In this document: in pieces, positions 54,048-61,668 of the stretch
Layout of the letters: the number at the start of each line of letters is the position of its first letter
Position numbering within the stretch: position 1 is the stretch's first letter
Assembly (NCBI RefSeq): GCF_900236475.1
Contig: NZ_LT963352.1
Span: 6,700,001 to 6,764,000, forward strand
DNA from: Streptomyces chartreusis NRRL 3882
GTDB lineage: Bacteria; Actinomycetota; Actinomycetes; Streptomycetales; Streptomycetaceae
Direction: 5' to 3'
DNA: 64,000 bases
Program-made: the position numbers and the translations under genes
Notes under the pieces: generated by a model
Seen by the model: the letters and a program-made list of their open reading frames with translations, nothing else
What the model was told of the DNA's origin: nothing
Databases searched by the model: none

Positions 54048-55853
54048 TCAGAAGACCGGCGTGCCGTTCCGCGTGAGCTTCCAGTCCACCGCCGCGAACC
54101 CGGCCGGATCGATGGACCCCTTCGCCTTCACCCAGGAGATCATGGTGTTGCGGATCTCCTCCGAGTTCGACCACAGCACCGGGGCGGCGGCCACATGCGG
54201 GAAGTTGCCCCCGCCGTTGGCCCGGTAGTTGTTCACCGCGAACACGAACTTCGCGTCGTCCGCGAGCGGCTGCCCCTCGAACCGCACGTCCGTCACCCGC
54301 GAACCGGCCGGCTTCGCGATGTCGATCTCGTACGAGAGCCCGCTCACCACGTCGTAGTTGTAGTCCGGCGTACCGTTCGCGTTGGTCAGCTTCGCCGGAT
54401 CCACCGGAGCGTCCGGCGCCGTCCGCACGTAGTAGTTCGCGGAGAACTCCAGGTACGCCTTCATCTGCGCACCCGTCATCAGACGCGCCTCCAGCGTGTT
54501 CTCGAAGACGTACAGACCCGCCACGTCCCGGATGGTCACCTCGCCCGACGGGATCCGGGCGGACCGCGAGAAGCACGCCGCCTGCGACAGCACCGGCAGC
54601 GCGGCGTGCTCCGTGCCCGCCAGGGCCTGCTTCACCGTGTCCGCCTGGATGTGGTTGATCAGATCGATGATCGGGACGTCCTTGTACGGCGCCTCGGCCG
54701 ACGTCATCTCCGCCGCGTTCGTGCCGATGACCTGGTTGACGTACGCCACGACCTTCTCGTGCTCGTCGGAGAGCAGCTTCGTGATCTTCGGGTCCTCCTC
54801 CACCGTGTTGGAGTTGAGGACCTTCGCCCCCACCTTCTCGACCTTCCAGCAGCCCTTCTCCCAGACCAGCTCGAAGTCGAAGAGCGTCAGCCGCTGCCCC
54901 CACTTCAGCGGCTCCGAGAGCACGACCTGCTTGCCCGTCTTCTTGTTCGTCACGAAGTACTCGGGGATCTCCGTGTGCGCGTGCCCGACCAGGATCGCGT
55001 CGATGCCCGGCACCTGCTCGGCCACCAGCCCGGCCGCGTTCTCGACGTACGGCAACTGGTCACCGTAGGACGACGTCCCCGACGAACCGCTGTGCGCCGA
55101 CACGATGACGACGTCCGCGCCCATCGACCGCAGCTTCGGCACCCACTTCGCCGCCTGCTCCTCCAGCCCCGGGAACGTCATCTTCCCCTGCACGTTCGCC
55201 TTGTCCCAGATCGCGATGCCCGGATTGGTCAGACCCAGCACCGCCACCTTCACGTCCCGCCCGAACGGCGTGCGCAGCCGGTGCATGCTGTACGGCGGGA
55301 AGGCGGGCCGCAGCGTCTTCGCGTCCAGCGCGTTCGCGCCCAGCAGCGGGAAACGGCACTGCTGCTGGAATTTCCGCAGCACCGGGATGCCGTAGTTGAA
55401 CTCGTGGTTGCCGAGCGCCGCCGCGTCGTAGCCCATGGCGTTCATGGCCTGCGCCATCGGGTGCACCGGGCCGCCCTCGGCCGTGATCGGGTCGACCTTC
55501 GCGTAGTAGTACGACAACTGCGTGCCCTGGATGGTGTCGCCCGCGTCGATCAGCAGCGTGTTGCGGCGGCCCTTCTCCGCACGGACGCGGTTCACCAGGG
55601 TCGAGACCTTGGCCAGACCGACGTCGTTGTGGTCCTTGTCGTCGAACTCCTTGTCCGTGAAGTAGTCCCAGTTGAAGACGTTGCCGTGCAGGTCCGTCGT
55701 CCCCAGCACGGTGAACGCGTAGCGCTTCGCGCCCCGCCCGGCGCCGTGCGCCTCGGCCGCCTGCGCACCCGGCGCCCCGACCGCACCGGCCAGCGCCACC
55801 CCCGCCCCGGTCACGGCGGACTTCTCCAGGAACTTCCGGCGGTTCAACGGCAT
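54048..55853 (-). CDS. Tat-exported 5'-nucleotidase/2',3'-cyclic phosphodiesterase family
   Basis: A 601-residue secreted metallophosphoesterase. The Tat signal NRRKFLEKSAVTGAGVALAG lies at residues ~4-25. Metal-site motifs are GTTDLHGN, LIDAGDTIQGT, ALGNHEFNYG and VGHAHTEIP in the order expected for this family, followed by a C-terminal substrate-binding domain (ISGE/NNYRANGG-type segment AVNNYRANGGGNF). CGAGGAGAG is placed well for the ATG. It probably frees phosphate and nucleosides outside the cell. It converges on the desB-like gene. Confidence 0.92.
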   Translation of the reverse strand: MPLNRRKFLEKSAVTGAGVALAGAVGAPGAQAAEAHGAGRGAKRYAFTVLGTTDLHGNVFNWDYFTDKEFDDKDHNDVGLAKVSTLVNRVRAEKGRRNTLLIDAGDTIQGTQLSYYYAKVDPITAEGGPVHPMAQAMNAMGYDAAALGNHEFNYGIPVLRKFQQQCRFPLLGANALDAKTLRPAFPPYSMHRLRTPFGRDVKVAVLGLTNPGIAIWDKANVQGKMTFPGLEEQAAKWVPKLRSMGADVVIVSAHSGSSGTSSYGDQLPYVENAAGLVAEQVPGIDAILVGHAHTEIPEYFVTNKKTGKQVVLSEPLKWGQRLTLFDFELVWEKGCWKVEKVGAKVLNSNTVEEDPKITKLLSDEHEKVVAYVNQVIGTNAAEMTSAEAPYKDVPIIDLINHIQADTVKQALAGTEHAALPVLSQAACFSRSARIPSGEVTIRDVAGLYVFENTLEARLMTGAQMKAYLEFSANYYVRTAPDAPVDPAKLTNANGTPDYNYDVVSGLSYEIDIAKPAGSRVTDVRFEGQPLADDAKFVFAVNNYRANGGGNFPHVAAAPVLWSNSEEIRNTMISWVKAKGSIDPAGFAAVDWKLTRNGTPVF

Positions 55854-55884
55854 GTCTGGCTCTCCTCGCGGAATCTGTGAACGA

Positions 55885-55908
55885 CGCGCGTAGATAACGC
55901 GCGTAGAT
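55885..55908. promoter_or_regulatory. 11-bp direct repeat upstream of the 5'-nucleotidase
   Basis: CGCGCGTAGAT occurs twice with a 13-bp period, 31 bp before the nucleotidase start. It may be an activator site. The period and sequence do not match the 11-bp units of a PHO box. Confidence 0.4.
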
Positions 55909-56016
55909 TCTGACCCGGTCATGACCAGAAGCAACAGCCCCGGCAGGTTGCGATCTGATGACTCGGCTCACCGGCCCCACCCCGTTGGCCAGCCAAGACA
56001 TGACAGAGTGGGGCGT

Positions 56017-56736
56017 ATGACCGCGCCCACGTCAGACGCCTCCCAGCCCGCCGTCCCCTACGGCACACCCGACGCCCCCCGCATCGCCGTCCGAGGTGAG
56101 GCCCGCCTCGAAGTCGACCCCGAGATCGCCCGCATAGGCATCACCGTCGCCGCCCGCGGCCGCGACCGCCGCTCCGCCCTCGACGACCTCACCCGCCGCA
56201 ACGCCGGAGTCCTCGACCTCGTCAAGTCCTACGGCGACGCCGTCGAACGCCTGGAGACCGGCGCCTTCTCCATCACCCCCGAACTCACCAAGCACGGCCG
56301 GGGCGAACGCGTCCGCACCTACCACGGCAGCGTCCACGTCACCGCCGAGCTCACCGACTTCACCGCCCTCGGCGAACTCACCACCCGCCTCGCCGACCTG
56401 GAACTCACCCGCGTCGACGGCCCCTGGTGGGCCCTGCGCCCCGACTCGCCCGCCCACCGCGAAGCCCGCAAGAAGGCCGTACGGGAAGCCGTCCAGCGCG
56501 CCCGCGAGTACGCCGAGGCACTCGGCACCACCCTCTCCGCCCTGGTCGAACTCGCCGACATCGGCGCCGAGAACGCACCGCCGCCCTACCCGCAGGCCCC
56601 CGGCCGCGCCCGCTCGGCCGCCTACGGCAGTGCCGCCGAGAACGCCCCGGCGGCCCCCCTCGACCTCGAACCCCAGCGCCAGCGGGTCCACGCCCAGATC
56701 AATGCCCGCTTCACGATGGTGCCGCCGGAGCTCTAG
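56017..56736 (+). CDS. SIMPL-domain (DUF541) protein
   Basis: A 239-residue SIMPL/DUF541 protein. The domain begins at APRIAVRGEARLEVDPEIA and includes the segment FSITPEL with the Tyr/Trp-rich WWALRPDSPAHREARKKAV in the second half. Members form large oligomeric assemblies, and function is mostly unknown. No signal peptide is evident, which is unusual since many members are exported. It starts at an ATG with a purine-rich GAGTGGGG site. A hairpin separates it from pyk. Confidence 0.8.
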   Translation: MTAPTSDASQPAVPYGTPDAPRIAVRGEARLEVDPEIARIGITVAARGRDRRSALDDLTRRNAGVLDLVKSYGDAVERLETGAFSITPELTKHGRGERVRTYHGSVHVTAELTDFTALGELTTRLADLELTRVDGPWWALRPDSPAHREARKKAVREAVQRAREYAEALGTTLSALVELADIGAENAPPPYPQAPGRARSAAYGSAAENAPAAPLDLEPQRQRVHAQINARFTMVPPEL

Positions 56737-56764
56737 CATTCCGAAAACCCGACCGAATTCCCCC

Positions 56765-56786
56765 GGGGTGCTCATCGGAGCACCCC
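56765..56786 (+). terminator. Hairpin before pyk
   Basis: A perfect 9-bp stem, GGGGTGCTC with GAGCACCCC around ATCG, lies 28 bp after the SIMPL gene stop and ~100 bp ahead of pyk. Confidence 0.75.
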
Positions 56787-56887
56787 GCCGCACAATTCAA
56801 CACTTGTCAATAACGTTTCACGCAAAGTCTGTTGAGTGGTCACTCACGACCAATTCTCTACCAGTCGGTAACTCATAGGCTCAGACC

Positions 56888-58360
56888 ATGCGCCGAGCAA
56901 AGATCGTCTGCACACTGGGGCCCGCCACCGATTCGTACGACCAGATCAAAGCCCTGGTCGACGCCGGAATGGACGTAGCCCGCTTCAATCTCAGCCACGG
57001 CGGACACGCCGAACACGAGGAGCGCTACCACCGGGTGCGAAAGGCCGCCGACGAGACCGGCCGCAGTGTCGGTGCCCTCGCCGACCTTCAAGGCCCGAAA
57101 ATCCGGCTCGGCCGCTTCACCGAAGGCCCCGTACTCCTCGAACGCGGCGACACCTTCACCATCACCGTCGAAGAAGGCGTCGAAGGTGACCGCGCCACCT
57201 GCGGCACCACCTACGCCGGCCTCACCGACGACGTCACCACCGGCGAACGCATCCTCGTCGACGACGGCAAGGTCTGCCTCGAAGTCACCGAGGTCGACGG
57301 CCCCCGCGTCCACACCACGGTCGTCGAGGGCGGCGTCATCTCCGACCACAAAGGCCTCAACCTCCCCGGCGTCGCCGTCTCCGTCCCCGCCCTCTCCAAA
57401 AAGGACGAGGACGACCTCCGGTGGGCCCTGCGCACGGGCTTCGACGTCATCGCCCTCTCCTTCGTCCGCACCGGCCGCGACATCCAGGACGTCCACCGCA
57501 TCATGGACGAGGAAGGCCGCCGCCTCCCCGTCATCGCCAAAGTCGAAAAACCCCAGGCCGTCGACAACATCGACGACATCGTCGCCGCGTTCGACGGCAT
57601 CATGGTCGCCCGCGGAGACCTCGGCGTCGAAATGCCACTCGAACAAGTCCCGATCGTCCAGAAGCGCGCGATCAAACTGGCGAAGCGCAACGCCAAACCG
57701 GTGATCGTGGCGACCCAGATGCTCGACTCGATGATCGACAACGCCCGCCCGACGCGAGCCGAGGCCTCGGACGTCGCCAACGCCGTCATCGACGGCACGG
57801 ATGCCGTCATGCTCTCCGGCGAGACGAGCGTCGGCAAACACGCCGTCGAAACCGTCCGCACCATGGCCCGCATCGTCGAAGCGGCGGAGGAAGACATCCT
57901 GGCCAAGGGCCTCCCGCCGCTCACGGAACGCAACAAGCCCCGCACCCAGGGCGGCGCGGTGGCCCGGGCCGCCGCCGAAATGGGCGACTTCCTCGGCGCC
58001 CGCTTCCTCGTCGCCTTCACCCAGTCCGGCGACACGGCCCGCCGCCTCTCCCGCTACCGCTCCCCGATCCCCCTCCTCGCCTTCACCCCCGACCAGGCCA
58101 CCCGCTCCCAGCTCAGCCTGACCTGGGGCGTCGAGACCTTCCTCGGCCCCTGCGTGGACTCCACGGACGCGATGGTCGACCAGGTGGACGAACTCCTGCT
58201 GCGCTACGGCCGCTGCCAAAAGGGCGACACGGTCGTCATCACGGCCGGCTCTCCCCCCGGGGTCTCCGGCTCGACGAACCTGGTCCGCGTCCACCACATC
58301 GGCGAGGACGACAGCCCGAAGCAGGGCGTCAGTACTTGGGCCCCACGTGGTCGTCCATGA
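56888..58360 (+). CDS. pyk: Pyruvate kinase
   Basis: Pyruvate kinase makes ATP and pyruvate from phosphoenolpyruvate. The 490-residue protein has the active-site segments RFNLSHGGHAEH, LADLQGPKIRLG, VIAKVEKPQAVDNID and VARGDLGVEMPLEQV, followed by the C-terminal allosteric domain. The C-terminus runs past the usual DDSPK ending by about 12 residues (QGVSTWAPRGRP) into the 3' end of the LAGLIDADG-type gene on the other strand, overlapping it by 32 bp. That extension is probably strain specific. The start has no strong ribosome site. Confidence 0.96.
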   Translation: MRRAKIVCTLGPATDSYDQIKALVDAGMDVARFNLSHGGHAEHEERYHRVRKAADETGRSVGALADLQGPKIRLGRFTEGPVLLERGDTFTITVEEGVEGDRATCGTTYAGLTDDVTTGERILVDDGKVCLEVTEVDGPRVHTTVVEGGVISDHKGLNLPGVAVSVPALSKKDEDDLRWALRTGFDVIALSFVRTGRDIQDVHRIMDEEGRRLPVIAKVEKPQAVDNIDDIVAAFDGIMVARGDLGVEMPLEQVPIVQKRAIKLAKRNAKPVIVATQMLDSMIDNARPTRAEASDVANAVIDGTDAVMLSGETSVGKHAVETVRTMARIVEAAEEDILAKGLPPLTERNKPRTQGGAVARAAAEMGDFLGARFLVAFTQSGDTARRLSRYRSPIPLLAFTPDQATRSQLSLTWGVETFLGPCVDSTDAMVDQVDELLLRYGRCQKGDTVVITAGSPPGVSGSTNLVRVHHIGEDDSPKQGVSTWAPRGRP

Positions 58361-59072
58361 GGGCTACGGAGGCTTTGCGGGCGATGGAGATGTTGCGTGC
58401 GTTCGCCTGCTTCCAGTCGACGCCCACCTGGTCGAGCGCTCTGGTGAACAGGCGCATGATGTCGACTGAGACGTTGGTGAAGAAGTACCGCGGATACTCG
58501 TAGCGCTTCCGCTCGCCGGCAACGGTGCGAGTCGTCCAGTTGGTGATACGGCAGCCGTCGGAGTGGATGAGACCCCGGATGAACGCCCAGGGGTGGGCTT
58601 CGACGATGGCCTGTTGCCAGGGCGCGAGGACGATGGGTCGTTCATGCTTCTTGCCGGGGCCGTGCTGGGGGAAGAGGCGGGGCCAATGTCTGCTGTAACC
58701 GACCACGGAGACGTAGCCCTGCGCCTGAGTGCGATAGGAACGCCCGGTCGGATTCACGGCACGCATGGCGATCTCGCAGGCGTCGATCAGACCAGGCCAT
58801 GAGTTCGCGCACGCGATTCTCAGGTAGTAGCCGGTGCGGGGGTGGCCGCTGATGCAGCCATCCCCGAGATAGAGGCCCAGTAAGTAGGCGTACGCGCACT
58901 CATCGGCGGGCGGCCCCGGCTCTTGGGGCGCGATTCGGGGCAGCGGCTCGAGGCGGTTCTGCCAGGAGCGGATCGCAGCGCGTGAAATACCCGTCTCCAG
59001 GCTCACCGAACTCAGGCTGCGGCCCTGGGCCACCAAGCCGAGCGTTCGCTTGCGTGTGCTGACGTCGTACAT
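58329..59072 (-). CDS. LAGLIDADG-type homing endonuclease-like protein with HTH
   Basis: A 247-residue protein with an N-terminal helix-turn-helix (GRSLSSVSLETGISRAAIRS, residues ~18-37) and two LAGLIDADG motifs: YLLGLYLGDGC at about 63-73 and FIRGLIHSDGC at about 163-173. Both motif Asp residues needed for cleavage are present. ATG is preferred over a GTG three codons earlier. It lies between pyk, which it overlaps by 32 bp, and a minus-strand tRNA whose direction it shares. Such genes occur near tRNAs in Streptomyces; they may be mobile endonucleases or regulators derived from them. Confidence 0.8.
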   Translation of the reverse strand: MYDVSTRKRTLGLVAQGRSLSSVSLETGISRAAIRSWQNRLEPLPRIAPQEPGPPADECAYAYLLGLYLGDGCISGHPRTGYYLRIACANSWPGLIDACEIAMRAVNPTGRSYRTQAQGYVSVVGYSRHWPRLFPQHGPGKKHERPIVLAPWQQAIVEAHPWAFIRGLIHSDGCRITNWTTRTVAGERKRYEYPRYFFTNVSVDIMRLFTRALDQVGVDWKQANARNISIARKASVALMDDHVGPKY

Positions 59073-59179
59073 AGGGCCCACTGTGGGACGGTGATAACGA
59101 CGACACGCAGAAAGAAGTCGAGGTTCACGAGAACGTGGACATCCACTTGTGAACCGTGACCTTGGAAATGAAGGAAAAG

Positions 59180-59254
59180 TGCCCCGGGTCGGACTCGAAC
59201 CGACACTGTATGGGTTTTGAATCCATTGCCTGCTGCCAATTGGGCTACCGGGGC
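59180..59254 (-). tRNA. tRNA with anticodon CAA and short variable arm
   Basis: A 75-nt class I tRNA on the minus strand. Acceptor GCCCCGG pairs with CCGGGGC, the discriminator is A, and CCA is not encoded. The T-arm is GTCGG-TTCGAGT-CCGAC. The anticodon loop is TTCAAAA, so the anticodon is CAA (codon UUG, leucine). The anticodon stem has an A-C mismatch at 31-39. The variable region is five bases (ACAGT), whereas true bacterial leucine tRNAs have a long arm. The D-arm (AATTGGCAGCA) resembles Gln tRNAs. Charging identity is therefore uncertain. Confidence 0.8.
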
Positions 59255-59356
59255 CCGGTGAATCGAAGGTTGACCTCGACCCTCCGCCTGACCACCATAC
59301 CGCAGCTAGGTACGCTCTTGGGAGCAGTACCGGCCTGCCCCTACCAAGGAGCCCAC

Positions 59357-60013
59357 GTGAGCGCCCCCGAGTCGCCCCAGCCTGTTGACGTGCCTGAAGA
59401 CGACAAGTCGCACGTGCCTCCGATGACGACGCGGGTCGTCATCGCCGAGGACGAGGCCCTGATCCGGCTCGATCTCAAAGAGATGCTGGAGGAGGAGGGG
59501 TACACCGTCGTCGGTGAGGCCGGGGACGGGGAGCAGGCCGTGGAGCTGGCCCGTGAGCACCGGCCCGATCTGGTGATCCTGGACGTGAAGATGCCGAAGC
59601 TGGACGGTATCTCCGCGGCCGAGAAGATCGCCGAGGAGAGCATCGCGCCGGTGCTGATGCTGACCGCCTTCTCGCAGCGCGACCTCGTGGAGCGGGCCCG
59701 GGACGCCGGTGCCATGGCCTATCTGGTGAAGCCGTTCAGCAAGACCGACGTCGTCCCGGCGATCGAGATGGCCGTCTCGCGTTTCACGGAGCTGAAGGAG
59801 CTGGAGAAGGAGGTCGCCGACCTCACGCTGCGGCTGGAGACGCGCAAGCTCGTGGACCGGGCCAAGTCCATCCTCCAGACCGAGTACGGGCTGACCGAGC
59901 CCGCCGCGTTCCGGTGGATCCAGAAGACGTCGATGGACCGGCGGATGTCGATGCAGCAGGTCGCGGAGGCCGTCATCCAGGACGCCGAGGAGAAGAAGGC
60001 CAACAAGGGCTGA
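59357..60013 (+). CDS. ANTAR-domain response regulator, PdtaR-like
   Basis: A 218-residue response regulator. The receiver has the acidic pocket VVIAEDEALIRLDL and phosphoacceptor Asp76 in VILDVKMPKLDG, with Thr and Lys in MLTAFS and LVKPFSK. The C-terminal ANTAR domain (about 150-215) contains LVDRAKSILQTEYGLTEPAA and RRMSMQQVAEAVI. ANTAR proteins bind two-hairpin RNA motifs to prevent termination. AAGGAG lies six bases before the GTG. It stands next to the liv transporter genes, which converge on it; a kinase is not in the window. Confidence 0.92.
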   Translation: MSAPESPQPVDVPEDDKSHVPPMTTRVVIAEDEALIRLDLKEMLEEEGYTVVGEAGDGEQAVELAREHRPDLVILDVKMPKLDGISAAEKIAEESIAPVLMLTAFSQRDLVERARDAGAMAYLVKPFSKTDVVPAIEMAVSRFTELKELEKEVADLTLRLETRKLVDRAKSILQTEYGLTEPAAFRWIQKTSMDRRMSMQQVAEAVIQDAEEKKANKG

Positions 60014-60022
60014 GAGCCGAGC

Positions 60023-60054
60023 GAGGCCCGCCCCCTTAGAAGGGGGCGGGCCTC
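60023..60054. terminator. Strong intrinsic terminator, pdtaR-livF
   Basis: A perfect 15-bp stem, GAGGCCCGCCCCCTT with its complement around AG, followed by TTTTG. It is the most classical rho-independent terminator in the window and lies between converging genes. Confidence 0.92.
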
Positions 60055-60074
60055 TTTTGTGTGCGGGCCGGACC

Positions 60075-60791
60075 TCAGTCCTCGCCCAGGTACGCCTTGC
60101 GCACCGACTCGTCGTGCAGCAGGTCCTGCCCCGTCCCGGAGAGGACGACGTTGCCGACCTCCATGACGTGGCCCTGATCGGCGAGCGAGAGCGCCGCCTG
60201 GGCGTTCTGTTCGACGAGCAGGATGGTCGTGCCCTGGGACTTCAGCTCCGAGATCGTCGCCATGATCTTCTGCATCATGATCGGGGAGAGGCCCATGGAG
60301 GGCTCGTCGAGCATGAGGAGCTTGGGCCGGGACATCAGGGCGCGGCCCATGGCGAGCATCTGCTGTTCGCCGCCGGAGAGGGTTCCGGCGGCCTGCTTCC
60401 TGCGTTCCCCGAGGATGGGGAAGAGGTCGTAGGCGCGCTGGATGTCCTTCTCGATGCCGTCCTTGTCCTTGCGGAGGAACGCGCCGAGCTGGAGGTTCTC
60501 CGCGATGGTGAGGCGGGGGAAGATGTGCCGGCCTTCGGGGGAGTGGGCGAGGCCGAGGGCGACGATCTTGTGGGCGGCGACGCCGGTCAGGGGCTTGCCG
60601 TCGAAGATGATCTTCCCGGAGGTGGGCTTCAGGAGGCCCGAGAGGGTGCGCAGGGTGGTCGTCTTGCCGGCGCCGTTGGTGCCGATGAGGGTGACGACCT
60701 GGCCGGCCTCGACGCTGAAGGAGATGCCTTTGACGGCTTCGATCTTGCCGTAGGAGACCCGGAGGTCCTCGACTTCGAGGAGTGCGGTCAC
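60075..60791 (-). CDS. livF: Branched-chain amino-acid ABC transporter ATPase LivF
   Basis: A 238-residue ABC ATPase. Walker A GTNGAGKTTTLRTL, signature LSGGEQQMLAMGRAL, Walker B LLMLDEPSMGLSP and the switch region VEQNAQAALSLAD are LivF-like. The GTG start overlaps the livG stop by 4 bp (GTGA). It is the last gene of the livH-livM-livG-livF order and powers uptake of Leu, Ile and Val. The substrate-binding protein must lie beyond the window edge or elsewhere. Confidence 0.93.
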   Translation of the reverse strand: MTALLEVEDLRVSYGKIEAVKGISFSVEAGQVVTLIGTNGAGKTTTLRTLSGLLKPTSGKIIFDGKPLTGVAAHKIVALGLAHSPEGRHIFPRLTIAENLQLGAFLRKDKDGIEKDIQRAYDLFPILGERRKQAAGTLSGGEQQMLAMGRALMSRPKLLMLDEPSMGLSPIMMQKIMATISELKSQGTTILLVEQNAQAALSLADQGHVMEVGNVVLSGTGQDLLHDESVRKAYLGED

Positions 60792-61663
60792 TTGGCTTCT
60801 CCCTTGGTGCTGCTGGCGGTGCTGGGCGCGTCGGCGGCGGCTTCGGCCGCGGCCTCGGCTGCTTCGACCTCCGCGGCTTCGGCCTGCCCGGGGTCGCCTT
60901 CGAACGGCTCTCCCAGGTAGGCGGCGATGACGCGCTCGTCGGCCTGGACGACTTCGGAGGTGCCCTCGACGAGCTTCTCGCCCTGGACGAGGACGGCGAC
61001 GCGGTCGCAGAGGTTGAAGACGAAGCGCATGTCGTGCTCGATGAGGAGGACGGCGACGCCCTTGTCGCGGATGGCGAAGACGAGTTCCTCGGTCGCCCGC
61101 GTCTCCTGGGGGTTCATGCCCGCCGTCGGCTCGTCGAGCAGGAGCAGGCCGGGTTCGCTGGCCAGCGCCCGGGCGATCTCCAGCTTGCGCTGTTCGCCGT
61201 AGGGGAGGTTGCGTGCCAGGTGGTCGCGCTTGTGGTCGAGGCCGATGAACTGGAGGAGTTCCATGGCGCGTTCCTCGCTGGCGCGTTCGGCCTTCTTGAA
61301 GCCGGGGCCGCGCAGGAGGGCCGACCACAGCCCCTCCTTCGTCCGCGTGTGGCGGCCGACGAGGACGTTCTCCAGGACCGTCATGTTGGCGAACAGGCGG
61401 ATGTTCTGGAAGGTCCGGGCGATGCCGGCCTGGGTGACCAGGTGGGGCTTGGGCGGCAGGACGGTGCCCTTGTAGGAGACCGTGCCCTCCGTCGGGACGT
61501 AGAGGCCGGTCAGGCAGTTGAAGAACGTCGTCTTGCCGGCGCCGTTGGGGCCGATCAGCCCGACGATCTCGCCGGAGTTGACCGTGAAGTCGACGGAGCG
61601 GACGGCGGTGAGGCCGCCGAAGCGCATCGTGACGTCGCGTGCTTCGAGTACAGGTGTGGTCAT
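60788..61663 (-). CDS. livG: Branched-chain amino-acid ABC transporter ATPase LivG
   Basis: A 291-residue ABC ATPase. Walker A GPNGAGKTTFFNCL, the LivG-type IARTFQNIRLF, signature region LPYGEQRKLEIARAL and Walker B LLLDEPTAGMNP are intact. The last ~35 residues are an Ala/Glu-rich low-complexity tail (AEAAEVEAAEAAAEAAAD), common in Streptomyces LivG. It overlaps livF by 4 bp and starts 6 bp after livM. Confidence 0.93.
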   Translation of the reverse strand: MTTPVLEARDVTMRFGGLTAVRSVDFTVNSGEIVGLIGPNGAGKTTFFNCLTGLYVPTEGTVSYKGTVLPPKPHLVTQAGIARTFQNIRLFANMTVLENVLVGRHTRTKEGLWSALLRGPGFKKAERASEERAMELLQFIGLDHKRDHLARNLPYGEQRKLEIARALASEPGLLLLDEPTAGMNPQETRATEELVFAIRDKGVAVLLIEHDMRFVFNLCDRVAVLVQGEKLVEGTSEVVQADERVIAAYLGEPFEGDPGQAEAAEVEAAEAAAEAAADAPSTASSTKGEAK

Positions 61664-61668
61664 GATGG

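Noticed and set aside
55885..55908. PHO box for the 5'-nucleotidase
   Set aside because: PHO boxes in Streptomyces use 11-bp units like GTTCACC; here the units are CGCGCGTAGAT with a 13-bp period.
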